NCBI GenBank assembly: GCA_964427965.1
Contig: CAYRWK010000016.1
Location: 1-18,165 of the forward strand
Reading direction: 5' to 3'
DNA length: 18,165 nt
DNA from: CAYRWK01 sp964427965
GTDB lineage: Bacteria > Patescibacteriota > WWE3 > UBA101185 > UBA10185
Every line of letters starts with the position of its first letter. Position 1 is the first letter of the stretch. Both the position numbers and the translations under genes were made by a program. The notes below the pieces were generated by a model that made no database searches, was not told the DNA's origin, and saw only the letters and a program-made list of their open reading frames with translations. Of the stretch, positions 13,635-18,165 are shown one piece after another.

Positions 13635-14252
13635 ATGACTTCAGTATTTAAATTAACACCTCTAGAAGACACCACACTTCAGAAATACCATGATACAGCC
13701 ATAAAAGATTTAAACGAGTTTTTCGGTAGGAAGTGGCTTAACAATACTCCAAAAATATTTGTGTTAGACAACAGAGAAACAATTAACTTGTTTCAAGAAA
13801 GAGAAACGGAGAGTTGGCTTGTTGGTTTTAGTATGGGCAATTCGGTATGTATTTTAAACCCAGCTAATATATCTCGGGAAAGTAGCCAAGATGGTTCAAA
13901 ATATAATATCGAGAAGCTTATTAAGCATGAGATGTGTCACTCCTTTTTTCAAAAAACCTTTGGAATGACCAACTTTTTATGGATTACGGAAGGTGTTTCT
14001 ATATATGTCGCGGATCAATTCGACATGTTTCCGATACCTAGTAAATTTGATGGCTTTCTAGATGGGAAAAAGACATACCAGGAATCTGGTGCCATAATCA
14101 AGCTTCTTTTTGATAAATATGGAAAAGATAAACTTTTCGACTTTCTAAAAAAACAAAGCGGGATAAAAGAAATGGAAGAGCTTAAGACTGTGTTTGAGGG
14201 TGTTTTTGATGCAAAACTTGAATATTCTTTTTTCGAATCTCTAATTCATTAG
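13635..14252 (+). CDS. Gluzincin-like HExxH metallopeptidase
   Basis: The 205-residue protein contains HEMCH (H98, E99, H102), a zinc-binding HExxH motif. A downstream WITEG with E119, followed by SIYVAD, fits the third ligand of a gluzincin (peptidase MA-like) catalytic domain. There is no signal peptide or membrane helix, so it should be cytoplasmic unless exported by another route. The start is supported by the promoter 6 nt upstream. It lies 145 nt after the cysteine-rich peptide gene, but a terminator and its own promoter separate them. A role as leader peptidase for that peptide is possible by position only. Confidence 0.75.
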   Translation: MTSVFKLTPLEDTTLQKYHDTAIKDLNEFFGRKWLNNTPKIFVLDNRETINLFQERETESWLVGFSMGNSVCILNPANISRESSQDGSKYNIEKLIKHEMCHSFFQKTFGMTNFLWITEGVSIYVADQFDMFPIPSKFDGFLDGKKTYQESGAIIKLLFDKYGKDKLFDFLKKQSGIKEMEELKTVFEGVFDAKLEYSFFESLIH

Positions 14253-14311
14253 GAAACCGTTTCCACTATAAAAAAACACGTCTATGGAACTTGGCGGTTA
14301 CAATAACAAAA

Positions 14312-14340
14312 GAAACCCACCTGTAACGGGGGTTTCTCTG
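14312..14340 (-). terminator. Terminator of the LCP gene
   Basis: GAAACCC-a-CC pairs with GGGGGTTTC around TGTAAC (14312-14336). On the minus strand the tail is TTTTGTTATT, so it best serves the LCP gene that ends at 14377. It may also end the convergent HExxH gene. Confidence 0.7.
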
Positions 14341-14376
14341 CTGTAGTCCGATAAACTACATTCATTTTACCTTATA

Positions 14377-15405
14377 TTACTGCTGTTCCACCACAGCACT
14401 TGGGTCCACAAAAGTTCCATCCAACTTAGCCTTTATATCCTCATGAAGCTGAGTCCAAGAAGACTCTCTTGGAATAAACACCCACGCATGATACGCACTA
14501 TCCGGATACAATCCGGGGTGATAGATGTATGTGTCCCCTATAACAAAAGACTCAACGGTATACTTATCTTTATCCTTATAAAAATCCCAAAGATAAATAC
14601 AATCGTTTAAACTCAAAGTTGTCTTCATTCTCTCAACAGAAGCAACAGCTTCATAAAACACCTTCACATCCATTGGCCAAAACTTACTTTCGGGCTGACT
14701 TACAGCTTGCACAAGCCCCTGCAGGATCAAATGCTGTCTTTTTGCCCTCATCAAATCACTTCCCTCACCATTACTTCCTTTTCTGGACCTTGCAAAAATC
14801 AAAGCCCTTGCCCCCGACATCTTCTCAAAACCCTCTGTAAAAGTAACGCTAACAACAGCTGTATCAGAATCATTTGGAAAAGTATTATCTGTAAACGTAC
14901 GTTCAACCGTAACAGGAACGCCTCCAAACGCATCAATCACCCATTTAAAATCTGCAAAATCAGTCAAAATATATCCATCAACCTCCTGTCCGGTTATTTG
15001 CTCAAAAGCATCTACCAAAGTCTCCGGGCCATCAATTGTATATAAGGCATTAATCTTATTACCATTAACCCACAAATCTCTTGGAACCGATGTCAGAAGC
15101 ACTTTATTAGTCTTTGGAGAAATACTAGCAAGTATCATCACATCAGTATTAAACCCGTTTTGATATTTACTCCTTCTGTCAATTCCAATAAGAAGGATAT
15201 TTAAAACCTCTTTAGTAGATAAAGCAGAATTAGCCTTATGTTCGGCTTCTACCCTTTGTTCTTCATTTAATTTTATAAACTCAGCTAAGGGAGTTGTTAT
15301 TGCTCCATCACCATTAGTGACCTTTATTAAACTTGAAGTAATGATAAAAGAAGCACCAAAAACTAAAACTAGAGTAACAAGACTGAGCAGTATTTTTAAC
15401 TTCAT
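14377..15405 (-). CDS. LytR-CpsA-Psr (LCP) family protein
   Basis: LCP enzymes transfer lipid-linked glycopolymers to peptidoglycan or proteins outside the membrane. The protein has 342 residues, with one N-terminal membrane helix (about 5-27). The LCP domain shows LLIGIDRR (D77, R78 counted from the first Met), NTDVMILASISP (D89), TSVPRDLWV (R110, D111) and ARALIFARSRKG followed by GSDLMRAKRQH, the conserved Arg-rich lipid-phosphate binding elements. Two ATGs are adjacent (15408 and 15405). The second is preferred because the -10 box ends 6 nt before it, as in other genes here. It is convergent with the HExxH gene and divergent from the next gene. Confidence 0.93.
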   Translation of the reverse strand: MKLKILLSLVTLVLVFGASFIITSSLIKVTNGDGAITTPLAEFIKLNEEQRVEAEHKANSALSTKEVLNILLIGIDRRSKYQNGFNTDVMILASISPKTNKVLLTSVPRDLWVNGNKINALYTIDGPETLVDAFEQITGQEVDGYILTDFADFKWVIDAFGGVPVTVERTFTDNTFPNDSDTAVVSVTFTEGFEKMSGARALIFARSRKGSNGEGSDLMRAKRQHLILQGLVQAVSQPESKFWPMDVKVFYEAVASVERMKTTLSLNDCIYLWDFYKDKDKYTVESFVIGDTYIYHPGLYPDSAYHAWVFIPRESSWTQLHEDIKAKLDGTFVDPSAVVEQQ

Positions 15406-15411
15406 CATAAT

Positions 15412-15440
15412 ATGATAAACCCACCAAAAGGTTATCGCAA
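15412..15440 (-). promoter_or_regulatory. LCP gene promoter, apparently leaderless
   Basis: On the minus strand TTGCGA (15435-15440), 17 nt, TATCAT (15412-15417), then 6 nt to the ATG at 15405. No Shine-Dalgarno is seen. Confidence 0.6.
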
Positions 15441-15488
15441 TTGTTAGTTTTATAGAGTATTAAAGACTCACTAGCCACTGGATTTTTT

Positions 15489-15497
15489 TGTTATACT
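15489..15497 (+). promoter_or_regulatory. Extended -10 promoter, apparently leaderless
   Basis: TGTTATACT (TGnTATACT) ends 6 nt before the ATG at 15504. No Shine-Dalgarno is present. Confidence 0.6.
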
Positions 15498-15503
15498 TTA
15501 GTA

Positions 15504-15980
15504 ATGAATACACAAAACACAGAATGCTGTCCAAAATTTGATCCCACTCCCTGGGATGATAAAGTTTTTACATGGGAAAACAAAAAGTTTATAAAAGATA
15601 AAGTTTTCACGCTCTTTTTTATACCAATAAACTTTGGCGCAATAATTACCAAAATGATGAAAACAATTGGCGCCGCTAATGCTACCGCACTTGATGGAAT
15701 GGCTCTCTCCGATCATACTTCAAAATGGAATATGGATTTACTAGTTGCCGTTGATAAAGAAATCCCAAATACACAAATGGTTACACTAAGCGGCAAGTAT
15801 TACAGCAAAGTTTACGAGGGAGATTTTAAAGAAACAGGAAAATGGGGCAAAGATTTTGAAGAACTTACCAAAAACAAAGGATTTAACACAAAGAAGCTGT
15901 ATATGTGGTACACCACCTGTCCAAAATGTGCTAAAAAATATGGCAAGAATTATGTAGTGTTTGTGGCACAGATTGAGTAA
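15504..15980 (+). CDS. CCPKFDP-type protein of unknown function
   Basis: The 158-residue soluble protein opens with C8-C9-PKFDP and KVFTWENKKFIKDKVFTLFFIP, a pattern I associate with a widespread family of unknown function, sometimes labelled hydrolase. It ends with a CPKC pair (C139, C142) in MWYTTCPKCAKKYG. The two cysteine pairs could bind a metal or act in redox chemistry. The size and beta/alpha character are compatible with a GyrI-like ligand-binding fold, but I cannot establish this. It has its own leaderless-type promoter and lies 76 nt upstream of the methyltransferase gene. Confidence 0.8.
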   Translation: MNTQNTECCPKFDPTPWDDKVFTWENKKFIKDKVFTLFFIPINFGAIITKMMKTIGAANATALDGMALSDHTSKWNMDLLVAVDKEIPNTQMVTLSGKYYSKVYEGDFKETGKWGKDFEELTKNKGFNTKKLYMWYTTCPKCAKKYGKNYVVFVAQIE

Positions 15981-16020
15981 ATCTAGCTTGTTTGTCCCCA
16001 AAAAGGCATCTTAATTGGTT

Positions 16021-16049
16021 TTGATTATATATAACTTATAGTATATACT
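16021..16049 (+). promoter_or_regulatory. Methyltransferase gene promoter, apparently leaderless
   Basis: TTGATT (16021-16026), 17 nt, TATACT (16044-16049), then 7 nt to the ATG at 16057. No Shine-Dalgarno is present. Confidence 0.6.
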
Positions 16050-16056
16050 GCTCGTA

Positions 16057-16662
16057 ATGGCTAGGAGAAAAGAAGTAAAGTCAATAAAACTTCATTTAGG
16101 CTGTGGAACTGTCTATCTAGATGGTTATATCAATATTGACGCTGTGGGCGAACTAGCCTCGGAAAGACCGGATCTTGTAGAACACAACATAACTACCATA
16201 AAAAAGTACTATAAATATCCCTTTAGACAAAATAAAGATAATAAAGTTTGTGATGTAAAAATGGATATCCTAGAGCTATCTTCCTTTAAAAAGAACTCTG
16301 TTGATGAAATATTGACTGTAAACCTCATAGACCACATGAAAAAAGATGAATTTATAAAGGCGTTAAGTAAATGGAAAAGAATGCTAAAACCAAACGGACT
16401 TTTAATCATTGACGTTGATGACAGACAAAAACAGGTAGAGAGTTTGATGGAGGCAAAAAAACTAGAAGAAATCGAGTGGGGGTTACGGGTAATATACTGT
16501 CACCACAAAAATAAATACGATACACATTGGTGGGGATATACACCAAAATATTTAAAAAACATTTTAAAAGCAGAAGGCTGGAAAATTCATTGGACTAAAA
16601 AAAACTATATAGTGCATGACCTCACTCCAAACTTCCAGGTTTGCGCTAGTAAAATTTCTTGA
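16057..16662 (+). CDS. Class I SAM-dependent methyltransferase-like protein
   Basis: The 201-residue protein opens with a Rossmann motif I, LHLGCGTVYLDGYINID (12-28), a form common in methyltransferases located near glycan-synthesis genes. Further motifs are MDILELSSFKKNSVDEI and the post-strand LKPNGLLIIDVDD. The C-terminal WWGYTPKYLKNILKAEGW fits the family end. Residues 37-68 contain a Lys/Tyr-rich insertion before the acidic MDILEL. The substrate is unknown. The gene starts leaderless-style and is followed by tRNA-Thr after 35 nt. Confidence 0.85.
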   Translation: MARRKEVKSIKLHLGCGTVYLDGYINIDAVGELASERPDLVEHNITTIKKYYKYPFRQNKDNKVCDVKMDILELSSFKKNSVDEILTVNLIDHMKKDEFIKALSKWKRMLKPNGLLIIDVDDRQKQVESLMEAKKLEEIEWGLRVIYCHHKNKYDTHWWGYTPKYLKNILKAEGWKIHWTKKNYIVHDLTPNFQVCASKIS

Positions 16663-16697
16663 TACTATAATCAATAGTTAGTGTTAATAGTAAGTTT

Positions 16698-16773
16698 GCC
16701 GGTATAGCTCAGTTGGTAGAGCAGTCCCTTCGTAAGGGAAAGGTCGTAGGTTCGATTCCCACTACCGGCTCCA
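16698..16773 (+). tRNA. tRNA-Thr (CGT)
   Basis: This 76-nt cloverleaf has acceptor GCCGGTA/TACCGGC, D arm AGCTCAGTTGGTAGAGC, anticodon loop TTCGTAA (anticodon CGT), T loop TTCGATT and an encoded CCA. The outermost anticodon-stem pair is a G-A mismatch, leaving four clear pairs. Confidence 0.94.
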
Positions 16774-16784
16774 GGTACTAACAG

Positions 16785-18119
16785 CTACAACCTAATATCG
16801 TACCCAATATGCCCATACTTAGTCTTAATACTCTTCACTTCCGACCGATATAGTTCTTTAACAACCCCGTCTACAGGCTGTTCCTCAACAGTAACCATGT
16901 AATCCCCTTCCTGCACCAAAAAGTTAAAACGACCACTTTCCATAGTAATAAGAGGAATGCCTCGTAATTGAGGAAACTTGGGACGTAATAACCTAACCAC
17001 GACTCCCGATGCCGGTTTGTGTTCTTTGGTATACACCACACCCCAAGCACGCATCTTACCGCCCAAAAGTTTAAGTAATGAAAACAACACATACAATGCA
17101 ACTATCATCAAATTAAACTTATTAAAAGCAGTAACTGCACTTATTAAACTCACAACAAACCCAACACCAAAAATAATATTTGTGATTTTATAAATACTGG
17201 AATTTCTTTTAGAAATACCAAGTCTAACCTTTTCCTGTTCATTCCAATCGGCTTGTTGGCAGTCCATAGGAACGTTAAACATCACCTTCTGGTTAGGCAT
17301 AACAACAATCTTTTCTCCAAAATATAAATTATCATAAATAGAATCACTTCTTTTTCCTGCAAGAAGTGTTGAAGGAAATTGATAATGTGTTTTTTCGGCT
17401 TTAAGGTAGTAAATCCCAGGTTCCACCAAAAACTCGTATCTGCCGTAAATATCCGATACTGTTTGTCTGGTTTTTCCTGCTTCATCGGTTAGTGTCAAAA
17501 TCACAGGATCAAGCGGAAGTTTGGTTTTTGCATCGTAAACAATTCCCCACGGATCTCTCTTTTTCCTAACCAATCCAGATAAAACAGGAATCAAATTCCT
17601 TAGAGAAAGATAAGGTAGTAAATTTAGAGCATACGGTAATGCGGATAATAAGGCCAAAGCCAGGATGGGTAAAAAGGCGATAAGCATAATGGATACCGGT
17701 AAAATTTTAGCTAAACCCAAAATACCCGTATCACGAGGTTTACTTGTATCGACAGGCTTTGTATCCTTCTCAAACTCGTCTTCCGTATACGGTTTGTCGC
17801 GAATAACCGGTTTTGTGTTTTCCTCAACATCAGGTTCAACCGGCTGTTCAATACCTCCACTTCCCGACTCATCACCAACAACATCAACCGTAAACTTATA
17901 AACATCTGACCAGTTCCCCGCCTCATCCTCAGATTCAAGCTTGATATAGTATTTTTCTCCAGCTTTTGTGTTTTCAATAGTATAGTCATGAGATGTTCTG
18001 TACGAATCGCCGGTATGCGACTTCGTATAGTTATCAGAATTTATTCCCCAGGAGATTTTGGTTGTTCCATCCTCATCCGTTTTCCAAGTAATTTTAAGAG
18101 AACTTTCGTTGAACTCATT
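16785..18119 (-). CDS. FN3-like and carboxypeptidase-regulatory-like surface protein, C-terminal part
   Basis: The frame runs unbroken from 18119 to the stop at 16785 (444 residues). In order it shows an FN3-like beta domain (SLKITWKTDEDG to VYKFTV), a flexible acidic, Pro-rich linker, a hydrophobic membrane segment (KILPVSIMLIAFLPILAL), a CarboxypepD-regulatory-like domain (WGIVYDAKTKLPLDPV to YYLKAEKTHYQFPS), two more membrane segments (IIFGVGFVVSLISAV and LMIVALYVLFSLLKLL), and a second CarboxypepD-like domain (WGVVYTKEHKPASG). A TTG at 17720 could be taken as a start, but the coding pattern continues upstream, so the gene begins outside the window. An in-frame TGA at 18120-18122 interrupts it, with the same frame open again to 18165. 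The proteins are envelope-associated and may have an adhesive or structural role. Confidence 0.8.
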   Translation of the reverse strand, partial: NEFNESSLKITWKTDEDGTTKISWGINSDNYTKSHTGDSYRTSHDYTIENTKAGEKYYIKLESEDEAGNWSDVYKFTVDVVGDESGSGGIEQPVEPDVEENTKPVIRDKPYTEDEFEKDTKPVDTSKPRDTGILGLAKILPVSIMLIAFLPILALALLSALPYALNLLPYLSLRNLIPVLSGLVRKKRDPWGIVYDAKTKLPLDPVILTLTDEAGKTRQTVSDIYGRYEFLVEPGIYYLKAEKTHYQFPSTLLAGKRSDSIYDNLYFGEKIVVMPNQKVMFNVPMDCQQADWNEQEKVRLGISKRNSSIYKITNIIFGVGFVVSLISAVTAFNKFNLMIVALYVLFSLLKLLGGKMRAWGVVYTKEHKPASGVVVRLLRPKFPQLRGIPLITMESGRFNFLVQEGDYMVTVEEQPVDGVVKELYRSEVKSIKTKYGHIGYDIRL

Positions 18120-18165
18120 TCAAAATGCAACTGATTTGATGAAAGTGTTGTAAATACAATAAAAT

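Noticed and set aside
14252..14264. Palindrome GGAAACCGTTTCC after the HExxH gene
   Set aside because: The two arms leave a one-base loop, so it is a poor RNA hairpin, and it has no T tail directly after it.
16785..17720. Starting the surface protein at TTG 17720
   Set aside because: The same frame stays open for 133 more codons and encodes an FN3-like domain and linker, so the TTG is internal.
17711..17989. Minus-strand 92-codon frame in the surface-protein region
   Set aside because: It overlaps, in another frame, the continuous FN3-like coding sequence, which is the better reading.
18120..18122. UGA recoded as Gly, as in Gracilibacteria/Absconditabacteria
   Set aside because: Several genes in the window end at TGA and none of the complete conserved genes contains an internal TGA.
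1..18165. CRISPR array, insertion sequence or transposase
   Set aside because: No regularly spaced repeats, inverted-repeat-bounded units or transposase motifs were found.

Overview
The window is AT-rich and gene-dense. It looks like a contig segment from a Candidate Phyla Radiation (Patescibacteria) bacterium, perhaps of the Microgenomates/Katanobacteria kind. This rests on small genes, a gatCAB operon for indirect glutaminyl/asparaginyl-tRNA synthesis, a ClpC whose N domain is replaced by a zinc finger, a PolI without the 5' nuclease domain, a PHP-type PolX, LemA/HtpX, an LCP-family enzyme, and a surface protein with FN3-like and carboxypeptidase-regulatory-like domains. Taxonomy is an inference. 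TGA and TAA both act as stops and all complete genes read in code 11.

Layout. 1-3020 (minus): 5' part of clpC behind a CIRCE heat-shock operator, then polA. 3021-3457: a non-coding stretch with a tRNA/tmRNA-like RNA and two identical 30-bp terminator hairpins. 3458-7869 (minus): gatB, a HEPN-like protein, gatA, gatC and htpX. 7952-8341 (plus): a small three-helix membrane protein with its own promoter and terminator, lying between htpX and lemA. 8402-10750 (minus): lemA and polX. 10848-11696 (plus): tRNA-Asp, a LysM membrane protein and tRNA-Gly. 11850-13553 (plus): a self-contained cassette with a strong promoter, a radical SAM/SPASM enzyme, a 50-residue peptide with eight cysteines, and a strong terminator. 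It is best read as a RiPP (modified peptide) locus. 13600-16773: a HExxH metallopeptidase, an LCP enzyme (minus), a CCPKFDP-type protein of unknown function, a methyltransferase and tRNA-Thr. 16785-18165 (minus): the C-terminal part of the FN3/CarboxypepD surface protein, with an in-frame TGA near the window edge.

Two signals stand out. First, at least eight genes have a -10 box ending 6 nt (7 in one case) before the start codon with no Shine-Dalgarno, so their mRNAs are probably leaderless. The RiPP cassette, the small membrane protein, lemA and the HEPN gene instead carry clear Shine-Dalgarno sequences. Second, the SPASM enzyme plus cysteine-rich peptide pair is a candidate undescribed RiPP system. 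The anticodon-less tRNA-like RNA at 3152-3220 is a third candidate for something new.

As a working set the genes cover protein quality control (clpC, htpX, lemA), DNA repair (polA, polX), translation (gatCAB, three tRNAs), the envelope (LCP, LysM, surface protein) and one probable secondary-metabolite locus.
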